Positions 7,449-15,322 of a stretch of 20,410 bases of DNA are shown here, piece by piece (position 1 is the stretch's first letter; the number at the start of each line of letters is the position of its first letter). Location: positions 1 to 20,410 of the forward strand of contig CAYGSU010000070.1 of the NCBI GenBank assembly GCA_964352715.1, written 5' to 3'. The notes beneath the pieces are model-generated. The model did no database searches and was not told the origin of the DNA. It worked only from the letters and a program-made list of their open reading frames with translations. A program made the translations under genes and the position numbers. The stretch is from JAVKBW01 sp964352715. GTDB taxonomy: Bacteria; Pseudomonadota; Alphaproteobacteria; UBA8366; Aestuariispiraceae.

Positions 7449-7933
7449 CCGATATCCGGATCAGAAAGTACCGACCCGACGATCGGGAAGCCGTGATCGA
7501 GCTGGTGCGTGAGCTGCAGATCGCGGAAGGCAAGTTCTATGACCGCGTGAAGCCGCCGGAAGATATTGGCGACTGGTATCTTGATGGGCTGCTGTCTAGC
7601 TGCGAGGAGCAAAAAGGCCAGATTTTTCTGGCTGATGAATCCGGTGTGCCGGTCGGCTATGCGGTGGTTCTGGCCGAAGTGCCGTCGGAAGACAGCAATC
7701 CCGACGAGGTGGCCTATCTGTACGCATACATCTCCGATCTTGTGGTTTCCGAACACTTGCGTGGGCGGGGTATCGGAAAGATGCTGCTGCAGAAATGCGA
7801 ATCCTTCGCCCGTCATCACGAGGCGAAATGGCTTCGCATCGGGGTGCTGGCGAACAATGACCCGGCCGTTCGCGCCTATGAGAGCGCGGGCTTCAGAACC
7901 CTGACGATGGAAATGGAAAAGAAGCTGGTCTGA
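7445..7933 (+). CDS. GNAT family N-acetyltransferase
   Basis: A 162-residue acetyltransferase of the GNAT fold. The acetyl-CoA pyrophosphate loop RGRGIG is at 106-111, after strand ISDLVVSEHL. The downstream ANNDPAVRAYESAGF is the usual motif B. The acceptor substrate cannot be told from the sequence. The family covers amines, antibiotics, ribosomal proteins and lysine side chains. Its ATG overlaps the stop of the sodium channel gene by four bases (ATGA), so the two are translated from one message. Whether it modifies the channel is unknown. The stop is 5 bp from the convergent cyclase gene. Confidence 0.9.
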   Translation: MTDIRIRKYRPDDREAVIELVRELQIAEGKFYDRVKPPEDIGDWYLDGLLSSCEEQKGQIFLADESGVPVGYAVVLAEVPSEDSNPDEVAYLYAYISDLVVSEHLRGRGIGKMLLQKCESFARHHEAKWLRIGVLANNDPAVRAYESAGFRTLTMEMEKKLV

Positions 7934-7938
7934 CGGCT

Positions 7939-9705
7939 TCAGTCTTCAATCGTGTAAACGATGACCGGCTTTTCCCGGCCCCGGATCGGCAGGGACCCGA
8001 TTTGCCTGAAACTGGCGCTGTCTTCGGCAGCGGCAAAGGTTGTTTCCGACACCAGAATTGTCGTGCCGAATTCCTTGTTCATCGATTCCAGCCGGGCGGC
8101 GATGTTTACCGCATCGCCATGCACGGTGTAGTTCAGCCGACCCGAGGCGCCCACTGCACCCGCCACCAGCGTGCCGGTGTTGATGCCGATGCGGCAGATC
8201 AGCTTCTGGCCGGCATAGTCGCGTCGGGCGACGGTTTCCGCGATCTCTCGGGCGCTCGCAATAGCATGCTTCTCATGATTGGCCAGCGTTACGGGCACGT
8301 TGAAGACGGCCAGAATCGCATCGCCCTGAAACTGCGTCACCATGCCGTGGTGTTTCTCGATTACATCGACGGCGTCGGAAAAGAAGGCGTTCAGCGTGGA
8401 GACGATGCCGGCCGGGTCGAGTTGTTCCGACATTGTTGAAAAGCCGGCGAGATCGAGAAACAGCACTGTGGCGACCGTGCTTTGCGGCCTGCCGGCCGTT
8501 TCATCGTTCAGCAGCATAGCGGCCACGTCCTGCGGCACGTATTTGCCGAACAGGTCTCGAATGCGTGCCCGTTCCCGCAAACCTTCCACCATCCCGTTGA
8601 AGGCTTCCGCCGCGTCGGCGAGCTCGCTCACTGTTCCGATGGGCAGCTTTTCGACGGAATCCAGTTCATTGTTGCGGACCAGTCGGGCGGCATTCGCCAG
8701 CCGCCGCACCGGGGCCGCGGCCCGCTTGCCGAGCAGGATCGCGACACCGACCGAAACGATCAGCAGCGCTCCGCCGACAGCAATCACCAGAAACAGGCGT
8801 TTGACCTCGGTTGTTCCGGTCGCCGGGTCGAAGTGAACGCCGATCAGCACCTCGCCGCCGGTCTTGCGGCTCTCATCCGTCATCAGCGCGAAAACCCGGT
8901 CACCCGCCAGCGTGTGCAGCAAAAAGGTCTCCACGCCCGGAATATCCGCGACCAGCGTCAGGGGTTCGCGTTCTGTTTCGAACAGTTCCATCAGGTAGGG
9001 GTCGCCCAGCTCGTCGATCGTCGGGCGGTTCAGCGTCGGCGAATTGGCCAGCAACGGATGGCCGACAACGATGCGGTTGTTGAACAGAAGAAAACGGATC
9101 AGGTCATAGCCGTTGTAAGATGCGTTCATTGCCAATGCGTCCGACAGCGGAGAGACATCGACCCGCACCGCCACCGCACCGACATCGCCGGTCGGTGTCC
9201 GCGCCGGCGCAATGAAGGTCCCGGTGCGCGACCCGTCGAGTACGGATGGCCGCAGGACCCACAATCCTTCTATTGGCGGCCGGTCCATCCGCACCCGCCA
9301 TTCTTCCTTCCAGTGCACCCGGTGCAGGGTCTTGGACGCGGATTCGTAAAAGAAACCGTCGCCGTTGCGGTCCTGAAAGCTGACGGCCGCCGCTTGCGGA
9401 ATGGTCGATAAAGCGCCGGACAAAACCGATTTCAGGGTTTCCGTGTCGGCGATATCAATCCTGCCGTCGGCGATTTCCTTTGCCAGCCAGCGGGCATGAA
9501 TCTCCATCGGCTCGAAAAACAGTTCGGATTCGAAGGCCGCTTCCTCGATCAGCGCCTGCAGGCGGTTGGCCAGGGAGTTTCTGGTATTGTCGAGCGCGTT
9601 GTTGACGGCAAGAAACAGCAGGGCCCCGGTCGATACGGCGACAAGCCCGCCGAAGCTGACAATCAGAATGGCGGCAATGCCGATGCGCCGTCGATGCGGT
9701 TTCAT
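7939..9705 (-). CDS. Membrane-bound class III adenylate/guanylate cyclase with sensor and HAMP domains
   Basis: A 588-residue receptor cyclase. Order: TM1 (about 8-33), a large periplasmic sensor (35-300, Cache-like by length and strand pattern), TM2 (about 303-326), HAMP (327-380), and a class III catalytic domain (about 408-585). Metal ligands Asp418 (FLDLAGFS) and Asp462 (QFQGDAIL) are present, as are the transition-state residues Asn534 and Arg538 (VNIAARLE). The Lys that recognises adenine in canonical enzymes is Gln458, and the paired Asp is Thr527. The latter is common in bacterial cyclases. It should make cAMP, but base specificity is not secure. ATG 9705 has AGGTGG 11 bases upstream. 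An upstream GTG 15 bases away is an alternative. The AraC gene upstream ends 31 bp before it. Confidence 0.88.
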   Translation of the reverse strand: MKPHRRRIGIAAILIVSFGGLVAVSTGALLFLAVNNALDNTRNSLANRLQALIEEAAFESELFFEPMEIHARWLAKEIADGRIDIADTETLKSVLSGALSTIPQAAAVSFQDRNGDGFFYESASKTLHRVHWKEEWRVRMDRPPIEGLWVLRPSVLDGSRTGTFIAPARTPTGDVGAVAVRVDVSPLSDALAMNASYNGYDLIRFLLFNNRIVVGHPLLANSPTLNRPTIDELGDPYLMELFETEREPLTLVADIPGVETFLLHTLAGDRVFALMTDESRKTGGEVLIGVHFDPATGTTEVKRLFLVIAVGGALLIVSVGVAILLGKRAAAPVRRLANAARLVRNNELDSVEKLPIGTVSELADAAEAFNGMVEGLRERARIRDLFGKYVPQDVAAMLLNDETAGRPQSTVATVLFLDLAGFSTMSEQLDPAGIVSTLNAFFSDAVDVIEKHHGMVTQFQGDAILAVFNVPVTLANHEKHAIASAREIAETVARRDYAGQKLICRIGINTGTLVAGAVGASGRLNYTVHGDAVNIAARLESMNKEFGTTILVSETTFAAAEDSASFRQIGSLPIRGREKPVIVYTIED

Positions 9706-9736
9706 TGCGGGATCATCCACCTGTTTGCGGCCGACA

Positions 9737-10513
9737 TCAACGGTGCGCGGAGAGATAGGCGCCGGGCGCAACGCCGAGAACCCGCTTGAACATTGCGATG
9801 AACGCCGACGGGCTGTCATAGCCGGAATCCAGCGCGACGGTCGTCACCGGGTCGCCCTGGGTCAATCGCTCAAGAGCGGCGATCAGCCGCGCCCGCCGCC
9901 GCCATTCACCGAAGGTCAGGCCGGTTTCCGACGAGAAATACCGGCCGAGTGACCGGGCGCTGGCGCCAACAGCCTTGCCGAAAGCGCTGAGGTCGCGCGG
10001 GTCGCCAGGATTCTGTATCAGAAGGGTAGCGACAGTGCGGGCGGTGCGGGTGTTCGGCATCGGCAGGTGTAAAGTGGTTTCCTCCGGCATGTCGGCGATC
10101 TGGTCCAGCAGCACTGAAAAAAGCCGCCCGTCGGCGCCGTTTTCGTCATAATCTTCCGGCAGATTTGCTGCAGCGCGGATCATCTCGCGGAACAGCGGAC
10201 TGACGCTTAAAACCCGGCATGTGTCGGCCACGATCGGAAGCCTGTCATTGCGGATGTACAAGGACCGGAAGGCGGCCGGCACGGTCGTTTTGATCGCGTG
10301 ATCGATGCCGGGTGGTATCCAGACGGCGCGAGCTGGCGGCACCGTCCAGTTGCCCTGCGGCGTTTCAATGGTCAGCAGCCCTTCCGGCGCATAGGTAAGC
10401 TGCGCCCAGTCATGCCGGTGAGCGTCATATTCCTCGCCGGCCGACATATCGAAGGCGCGCATCATGACCGGCTTTTGCAACCGGGCCGGTATCGGCTGGC
10501 GGGGGCGGATCAC
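9737..10513 (-). CDS. AraC-family transcriptional regulator with cupin sensor domain
   Basis: A 258-residue regulator. The N-terminal half (about 18-90) is a small cupin with His32, His34 and His72 in the usual positions (AHRHDWAQLTYAPEG and PPGIDHAIK). The C-terminal half carries two helix-turn-helix motifs (about 174-195 and 222-245) ending in the AraC signature GYDSPSAFIAMFKRVLGVAPGAY. The start is GTG 10513, with AAGAAGGG seven bases upstream. This layout is usual for regulators that control an adjacent efflux or uptake gene. The divergent MFS gene starts 119 bp away and the gap holds two inverted repeats, so it probably regulates that transporter and itself. The inducer is unknown. Confidence 0.9.
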   Translation of the reverse strand: MIRPRQPIPARLQKPVMMRAFDMSAGEEYDAHRHDWAQLTYAPEGLLTIETPQGNWTVPPARAVWIPPGIDHAIKTTVPAAFRSLYIRNDRLPIVADTCRVLSVSPLFREMIRAAANLPEDYDENGADGRLFSVLLDQIADMPEETTLHLPMPNTRTARTVATLLIQNPGDPRDLSAFGKAVGASARSLGRYFSSETGLTFGEWRRRARLIAALERLTQGDPVTTVALDSGYDSPSAFIAMFKRVLGVAPGAYLSAHR

Positions 10514-10537
10514 GGCAGACCCTTCTTTGGCTGTTTC

Positions 10538-10573
10538 GCGATATTACTTGTCAATTTATCGCAAGACGACAAG
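10538..10573. promoter_or_regulatory. two interlocking inverted repeats, candidate AraC-type operator
   Basis: In the gap between the divergent AraC regulator and MFS genes, GCGATA (10538-10543) is mirrored by TATCGC (10557-10562) with 13 bp between. CTTGTC (10547-10552) is mirrored by GACAAG (10568-10573) with 15 bp between. The two palindromes overlap, as expected for a site that controls two divergent promoters. A GATAAT at 10584-10589 could be a -10 element for the transporter, but no -35 hexamer is at the right distance. Function is inferred only. Confidence 0.4.
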
Positions 10574-10632
10574 GTGCGCCATGGATAATGTGCGCTATCT
10601 TGGGGCAGACCAGACAGGTTGAGGATTTTCTG

Positions 10633-11889
10633 ATGCAACGCATGATTTCCGTATTTCGCGGGCCGGAAGGCATGCTGCTGCTGATGGCGATGGCCATGGC
10701 GGTCAGCCTGAACGGCTGGTTCACGCTGCTGAACAATTTCGTGGTCGAACGCGCCGCCTTTACCGGCAAGGAAATCGGCTTTCTGCAGTCGATCCGCGAG
10801 ATACCGGGCTTCATGGCGTTTGCCGCCGTTCTGCTGCTGCCCTTCATCAAGGAACAGAACCTGGCCTTCCTGTCGCTGGCGCTGCTGGGCATCGGCACTG
10901 CGCTGACCGGGTACTTTCCGACCGAATACGCGCTGTACGCCACGACGTTTCTGATGTCGCTAGGCTTTCACTACTACGAAACCATGAACCAGTCGCTGAC
11001 CCTGCAACTGTTGGACAAGAAACGCGCACCGCTACACCTGTCCTATCAGTTGATCGCCACCTCCGTCGGCACCTTCGCGATTTTCGTGATCATCATGGTT
11101 ACCTTCGACGATGCGCTGCTGCGCAAGATCGAAACCCTTCTCGGGACAACGCTGGATATTCCGGTGCTGAACCTTGGCTATGAACCACTGTATCTCGGCA
11201 TGGGGCTGTTCACGCTTGCGGTCGCCGTGTTCTGCAAGTTGCGCTACCCGTATTTCCCGGCCCGGGACATCCAGACCAAGACGCTGTTCATGCGCCGCCG
11301 GTACTGGTTGTACTACGCCCTGACCTTCATGGGGGGCGCGCGCCGGCAGATCTTCATGGTGTTTGCGGGATTCCTGATGGTGCAGAAGTTCGGCTATGAC
11401 GTTACCGCAATCACCCTGCTGTATATGGTAAATCTGGTCGCCAATGTGTTCATTGCACCGACCATCGGCAAGCTGATCGTAAAACTCGGAGAGCGGCGTG
11501 CGCTGATCATCGAGTATATCGGGTTAATCGCCGTGTTTTCCGGTTATGCGATCGTTGACGATCATCACTGGGCGGCCGGCCTCTATATCCTCGACCACCT
11601 GTTCTTTGCTTTCGCCATCGCGATCAAGACCTATTTCCAGAAGATCGCCGATCCGAAGGATATCGCCAGCACGGCGGGCGTCAGTTTCACCATCAACCAT
11701 ATCGCGGCGGTTGGTATTCCGGCGGTTTTCGGGTTCATCTGGCTGAACGATCCCGGCATGGTATTCTGGCTGGGATCGGGCATGGCAGTGATCTCGCTGT
11801 TGCTGGCGCTGATGGTGCCGCGTCACCCGGAACCGGGCAACGAAACGACGATCTTCAAGTCCGGCGTTCAGCCGCAGCCGGCGGAATAG
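10633..11889 (+). CDS. MFS transporter
   Basis: A 418-residue integral membrane protein with about twelve hydrophobic segments and the size of the major facilitator superfamily. The first helix is LLLMAMAMAVSLNGWF. A basic cytoplasmic loop (YPARDIQTKTLFMRRRYW region) separates the two halves. A C-terminal polar tail follows the last helix. Substrate unknown, and direction of transport cannot be told. The start at ATG 10633 has GAGGA at 10621-10625, eight bases upstream. The frame is open from 10588, but that earlier ATG has no ribosome-binding site and overlaps the promoter gap. It is divergent from the AraC-type regulator, which makes it the likely regulated target. Confidence 0.88.
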   Translation: MQRMISVFRGPEGMLLLMAMAMAVSLNGWFTLLNNFVVERAAFTGKEIGFLQSIREIPGFMAFAAVLLLPFIKEQNLAFLSLALLGIGTALTGYFPTEYALYATTFLMSLGFHYYETMNQSLTLQLLDKKRAPLHLSYQLIATSVGTFAIFVIIMVTFDDALLRKIETLLGTTLDIPVLNLGYEPLYLGMGLFTLAVAVFCKLRYPYFPARDIQTKTLFMRRRYWLYYALTFMGGARRQIFMVFAGFLMVQKFGYDVTAITLLYMVNLVANVFIAPTIGKLIVKLGERRALIIEYIGLIAVFSGYAIVDDHHWAAGLYILDHLFFAFAIAIKTYFQKIADPKDIASTAGVSFTINHIAAVGIPAVFGFIWLNDPGMVFWLGSGMAVISLLLALMVPRHPEPGNETTIFKSGVQPQPAE

Positions 11890-11894
11890 CGGGA

Positions 11895-11913
11895 AGGCCG
11901 GGTCAGCCGGCCT
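11895..11913. terminator. 7-bp hairpin between convergent MFS and HIT genes
   Basis: AGGCCGG (11895-11901) and CCGGCCT (11907-11913) form a perfect stem with a 5-base loop. It lies between the convergent MFS and HIT genes and overlaps the HIT stop codon. No U-run follows on either strand, so it may only slow polymerase or protect transcript ends. Confidence 0.35.
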
Positions 11914-12274
11914 GCCGCCGGCTCAGCATCGGGCCGGTCGACGCGCCGCCCAGAATGTGAACATGGAAATGCGGTACTTCCTGATGCCCGTTGTTGCCGT
12001 GATTGGCGATCAGCCGGTAGCCATCTTCGGCGATGCCGGCATCCCGCGCGACTTTCGAGACCGCCCGGCAGAAGCCGGCGATTTCAGCCTCTGACGCCTC
12101 GGCGAAGAAATCGTCGGCGGAAACATAGGGGCCTTTCGGAATCACCAGAATATGCACCGGCATCTGCGGCGCAATATCATGAAAGGCGAGGGCATGGTCA
12201 TCCTCATACACGGTGTTGTTGGGAATTTCGCCGCGCAGAATTTTTGCGAAAATGTTCTGGTCGTCGTATGCCAT
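11903..12274 (-). CDS. HIT family protein (HinT-like purine nucleoside phosphoramidase)
   Basis: A 123-residue histidine-triad protein. The catalytic triad is His102, His104 and His106 in PHFHVHILGG. The N-terminal part, NIFAKILRGEIPNNTVYED and then AFHDIAPQMPVHILVIPK, is the HinT pattern. Members hydrolyse AMP-linked phosphoramidates such as lysyl-AMP in the cytosol. I start at ATG 12274, since AGAGGAA lies just upstream and the family begins here. The frame stays open for 38 more codons, through the divergent hemW promoter and start. It is divergent from hemW with 49 bp between. Confidence 0.93.
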   Translation of the reverse strand: MAYDDQNIFAKILRGEIPNNTVYEDDHALAFHDIAPQMPVHILVIPKGPYVSADDFFAEASEAEIAGFCRAVSKVARDAGIAEDGYRLIANHGNNGHQEVPHFHVHILGGASTGPMLSRRQAG

Positions 12275-12323
12275 GCCGATTCCTCTATCGTCTTGTCGGG
12301 TCGCTTCTGCGTATAGGATAGGC

Positions 12324-13460
12324 ATGAAAACCGGTTTGTACATCCATTGGCCGTTCTGCCTGTCGAAATGTCCGTATTGCGATTTCAATTCGCATGTCCG
12401 CGACCGTGTCGATCAGGCTGTCTGGCGCGATGCATTGCTGCGGGAACTGGACGCCATGGCCGCCTGGTTCGGCCCGAGGCGCATCGATACCGTGTTTTTC
12501 GGCGGCGGCACACCCTCGCTGATGCCGGTTGCGACGGCGGCGGCGCTGATCGACCGGGCCGGTACGCTGTTCGGCTTTGCGGATGATGTCGAAATTACCC
12601 TGGAAGCCAACCCGACCAGTGTCGAGGCCGATGCGCTTGCCGGGTTCCACGCCGCCGGGGTCAACCGGGTGTCGATGGGGGTCCAGTCGCTGAACCCCGC
12701 GGCATTGGCCTTTCTGGGCAGGCAGCATTCGGTCGATGAGGCGCTGGCGGCGGTGGATGTCGCCGCCGGCCTGTTCGACCGGTTTTCGTTCGATCTCATC
12801 TATACCCTGCCGGACCAGACGGTCGATGAATGGCAGGACGAGCTTGGCCGGGCGCTGGACTTCGTGAAACAGCGGGGCGGCGACCACCTGTCACTGTACC
12901 AGTTGACCATCGAACCGGGTACGGCGTTCCAGACGGCCGAACGCACCGGCAAACTGACCCTGCCGGAAGACGATACCGCCGCAAGCCTGTTCGAAGCGAC
13001 GCAGGTGGTCATGCGGGCGGCCGGTTACCCGGCATACGAGATTTCCAATCACGCGGCGGCGGGCGGCGAATGCCGCCATAATCTGATCTACTGGCGCGGC
13101 GAGGATTATCTGGGCATCGGGCCGGGCGCGCATGCCCGCGTTACCGTAGACGGGGTCCGGCAGGCCCTGCGCGCCGAACGGGCGCCGGAAAAATATCTGC
13201 GGCGCGTACAGGCTGAAGGCCACGGACTGGTCGAAGATACGGCCCTGAATGACGAAGATACCACACTGGAACGGATCATGATGGGATTGCGGCTGGCGGA
13301 AGGCGTGCCGTCCAACCTGTTAATGGCGTCGGAAACGCTGACCACCCGGACCGCTGATCTGATCGAGGAAGGGTATCTTCACCAGGACGCAAAACGTACG
13401 CGTACAACCGAAGCCGGGCGGCTTCGGCTGAACGCGCTGCTGGGCTACTTGCTGGCCTAG
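12324..13460 (+). CDS. hemW: Radical SAM heme chaperone HemW
   Basis: A 378-residue radical SAM protein. The [4Fe-4S] motif is CxxxCxxC at Cys12, Cys16 and Cys19 in HWPFCLSKCPYCDFNSH. The SAM-binding Gly-rich FFGGGTPSLM is at 58-67. The HemW-specific HNxxYW motif is present (CRHNLIYWRGEDYLGIGPGAH), which separates it from coproporphyrinogen dehydrogenase HemN, a family with which it is often confused. HemW binds heme and delivers it to respiratory enzymes. The ATG at 12324 follows AGGATAGG. A start 37 codons earlier would lie in the HIT gene and adds no family sequence. Convergent with folD, 15 bp apart. Confidence 0.94.
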   Translation: MKTGLYIHWPFCLSKCPYCDFNSHVRDRVDQAVWRDALLRELDAMAAWFGPRRIDTVFFGGGTPSLMPVATAAALIDRAGTLFGFADDVEITLEANPTSVEADALAGFHAAGVNRVSMGVQSLNPAALAFLGRQHSVDEALAAVDVAAGLFDRFSFDLIYTLPDQTVDEWQDELGRALDFVKQRGGDHLSLYQLTIEPGTAFQTAERTGKLTLPEDDTAASLFEATQVVMRAAGYPAYEISNHAAAGGECRHNLIYWRGEDYLGIGPGAHARVTVDGVRQALRAERAPEKYLRRVQAEGHGLVEDTALNDEDTTLERIMMGLRLAEGVPSNLLMASETLTTRTADLIEEGYLHQDAKRTRTTEAGRLRLNALLGYLLA

Positions 13461-13478
13461 ACGACCGGCTCGCGTCTA
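13458..13478. terminator. palindrome holding the stop codons of hemW and folD
   Basis: TAGACG (13458-13463) and CGTCTA (13473-13478) form a perfect 6-bp stem with a 9-base loop. Each arm contains the TAG stop of one of the two convergent genes. There is no U-run, so action as an intrinsic terminator is doubtful. It could still be a bidirectional transcript end. Confidence 0.3.
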
Positions 13479-14378
13479 TTCGAAATCCATGTCGGGAACG
13501 GGGATGCCGTTCTGCTGGCAGCAGGCGACGACCGTGCTGCGCAACAGGCAGGCGATTGTCATCGGGCCGACGCCGCCGGGCACCGGGGTGATCGCGGCTG
13601 CGACCTTGCTGGCTTCCGCGAAATCGACATCGCCGACCAGCCTTGTCCCGCCATCCGGCTTGTCGATGCGGTTGATGCCGACATCGATGACAACCGCGCC
13701 CGGTTTGATCCAGTCGCCTTTCACCATTTCCGGCCGTCCGACCGCCGCCACCACGATATCCGCCTCACGGCATTCGCCCGGCAGATCGGCGGTGCGGGAA
13801 TGCGCCACCGTCACCGTGCAGCTTTCCTGCAGCAGCAGATTGAACATCGGCTTGCCAACGATGTTCGACCGACCGAGCACAATCGCCTTCTTGCCCGACA
13901 GGGACCCACCGAAGTAATCGCGCAGCAGCAGCACGCAGCCATACGGCGTGCAGGGCACCAGCGCGCCGGGCACGCCCGCGCCAAGCCGGCCGACATTGAC
14001 GACATGGAAGCCGTCGACATCCTTGTCCGGGTCGATGGTGGAAATCACTTTCTGGTCGTCCATATGGTCCGGCAGCGGCAGCTGCACCAGAATGCCGTTG
14101 ACCTTGGGGTCGTTGTTCAGTTCCTCGACCTTGGCCAGCAGATCGGCTTCCGGGGTGTCGACAGGCATCTTGTATTCGTAGCTTTCCATGCCGGCTTCCA
14201 GGGTCTGCTTGCCCTTGTTGCGAACATAGACCTGGCTGGCCGGGTCTTCGCCCACCAGCACCACCGCCAGGCCGGGGGTTACGCCGTGATCCGCCTTCAG
14301 CCCGGCGACCGCCTTGCCAACCCGTTCCCGCAACCCGGCCGCGAAGGCCTTGCCGTCAATAATCGCCGCGTCTGACAT
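13476..14378 (-). CDS. folD: Methylenetetrahydrofolate dehydrogenase / methenyltetrahydrofolate cyclohydrolase FolD
   Basis: A 300-residue bifunctional enzyme of one-carbon metabolism that interconverts 5,10-methylene-, 5,10-methenyl- and 10-formyl-tetrahydrofolate with NADP. The catalytic Tyr51 and Lys55 are seen in SQVYVRNKGK, the folate-site motif in GILVQLPLPDH, then DPDKDVDGFH, and the Rossmann motif in VLGRSNIVGKP. The C-terminal TPVPGGVGPMT is canonical. Length and all motifs are normal. The ATG at 14378 has AGAGGGG upstream. It is the last gene of a yggT-yggU-folD run, 25 bp after yggU. Confidence 0.96.
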   Translation of the reverse strand: MSDAAIIDGKAFAAGLRERVGKAVAGLKADHGVTPGLAVVLVGEDPASQVYVRNKGKQTLEAGMESYEYKMPVDTPEADLLAKVEELNNDPKVNGILVQLPLPDHMDDQKVISTIDPDKDVDGFHVVNVGRLGAGVPGALVPCTPYGCVLLLRDYFGGSLSGKKAIVLGRSNIVGKPMFNLLLQESCTVTVAHSRTADLPGECREADIVVAAVGRPEMVKGDWIKPGAVVIDVGINRIDKPDGGTRLVGDVDFAEASKVAAAITPVPGGVGPMTIACLLRSTVVACCQQNGIPVPDMDFE

Positions 14379-14403
14379 TCCATACCCCTCTTTGCATACT
14401 GTT

Positions 14404-14739
14404 CTATGGCTGTGGAAAAGACCTCAGCCAGGATTCGATCTGTTGTTTCAGCGCCGTTATGTCGCCGGAAAACCCGATGACTTTATGCCGGTCTGTCTCG
14501 CCGGAAATAACCGTAAGCGACGTTTTCGGCACTGCCAACGCCTTTGCAAGCAGCCGGATGACTGCCTGATTGGCCTTGCCTTTTTCCGGAACGGCAGTGA
14601 CCGCGACGCGCAGCACCGTGCCGGCCGCAGCGTCCGGCGCGAGGCCCTGGATGCGGTTCCGAGACGCTTTTGGCGTCACTTTCAGAGAAAGCGCGACAAG
14701 ATCGCCGCGTAGCGCGACGGGAAGCGGCAGGTTCGCCAC
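14404..14739 (-). CDS. yggU: DUF167 / YggU family protein
   Basis: A 111-residue protein of the DUF167 (YggU) family. Typical segments are LKVTPKASRNRIQGL near residues 19-33, followed by LRVAVTAVPEKGKANQAVIRLLA and LTVISGETDRHKVI. The biochemical role is unknown. The start is GTG 14739, just four bases after the yggT stop, so translation is probably coupled. There is only a weak AGG upstream. The pairing of YggU with YggT is conserved in many bacteria. Confidence 0.9.
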   Translation of the reverse strand: MANLPLPVALRGDLVALSLKVTPKASRNRIQGLAPDAAAGTVLRVAVTAVPEKGKANQAVIRLLAKALAVPKTSLTVISGETDRHKVIGFSGDITALKQQIESWLRSFPQP

Positions 14740-14743
14740 AGGC

Positions 14744-15040
14744 CTAGAGTTGCTGCGCCAGTCGGATCAGGAAGCCTTCGAGGAAGAAAATCGCCAGCAG
14801 CAGGATGATCGGTGAAATATCGATACCGCCCAGATTGGGCACGAAGCGGCGGATCGGGCGGATCGCCGGTTCGGTGATGCGGTACAGGAAATCGACGATC
14901 GTGTAGACGATCTGGTTGCCGGTATTGATAACGTTGAACGCAATCAGCCAGCTCAGCACCGCACTGATGATGATGCACCATTTGTAGATATTGAGCGCGA
15001 TTAGAATGACGCTGATGAGAGGTATCAAGATCGTGTCCAT
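14744..15040 (-). CDS. yggT: YggT family membrane protein
   Basis: A 98-residue integral membrane protein with two hydrophobic regions (about 4-34 and 72-94). The YggT signature runs through YRITEPAIRPIRRFVPNLGGIDISPIILLL. Members have been linked to osmotic tolerance, and in other bacteria (YlmG) to division and thylakoid or Fe-S related functions. The exact role here is unknown. A predicted promoter lies about 75-105 bases upstream, making this the first gene of the yggT-yggU-folD operon. Confidence 0.92.
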   Translation of the reverse strand: MDTILIPLISVILIALNIYKWCIIISAVLSWLIAFNVINTGNQIVYTIVDFLYRITEPAIRPIRRFVPNLGGIDISPIILLLAIFFLEGFLIRLAQQL

Positions 15041-15115
15041 TCGTCCGGTCTGCCTGCTTATTGAAACAAAAACGATGCCGATCAGCCGGCCCCGGGGACC
15101 GCTTCGCGCATGCTA

Positions 15116-15144
15116 TAGATAGAGACGATAAGTGCCCGCGACAA
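15116..15144 (-). promoter_or_regulatory. predicted promoter of yggT-yggU-folD
   Basis: On the minus strand, TTGTCG (plus-strand 15139-15144) is followed after 17 bp by TATCTA (plus-strand 15116-15121). The start point would be near 15109, giving a leader of about 70 nt to the yggT ATG. Both boxes match the sigma70 consensus at four of six bases. Confidence 0.45.
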
Positions 15145-15172
15145 GCCATCGCCTGTACCGTCACTCAGATGC

Positions 15173-15201
15173 TTGACAGCAGGCACAGCCGGCAACATAT
15201 T
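15173..15201 (+). promoter_or_regulatory. predicted sigma70 promoter of tRNA-Ala
   Basis: A perfect -35 TTGACA (15173-15178), a 17-bp spacer and CATATT (15196-15201) as -10. The start point would be near 15208, about 40 bases before the mature tRNA. This is the best promoter match in the window. Confidence 0.65.
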
Positions 15202-15246
15202 CCCGCCGTCCTGCGCCGGGCGCCCGACCCGGCAGATCGCAGAGCA

Positions 15247-15322
<76 letters not shown>

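Noticed and set aside
9706..9819. 38-codon extension of the cyclase
   Set aside because: It overlaps the end of the AraC gene and has an Arg/Ser-rich, non-signal sequence before TM1.
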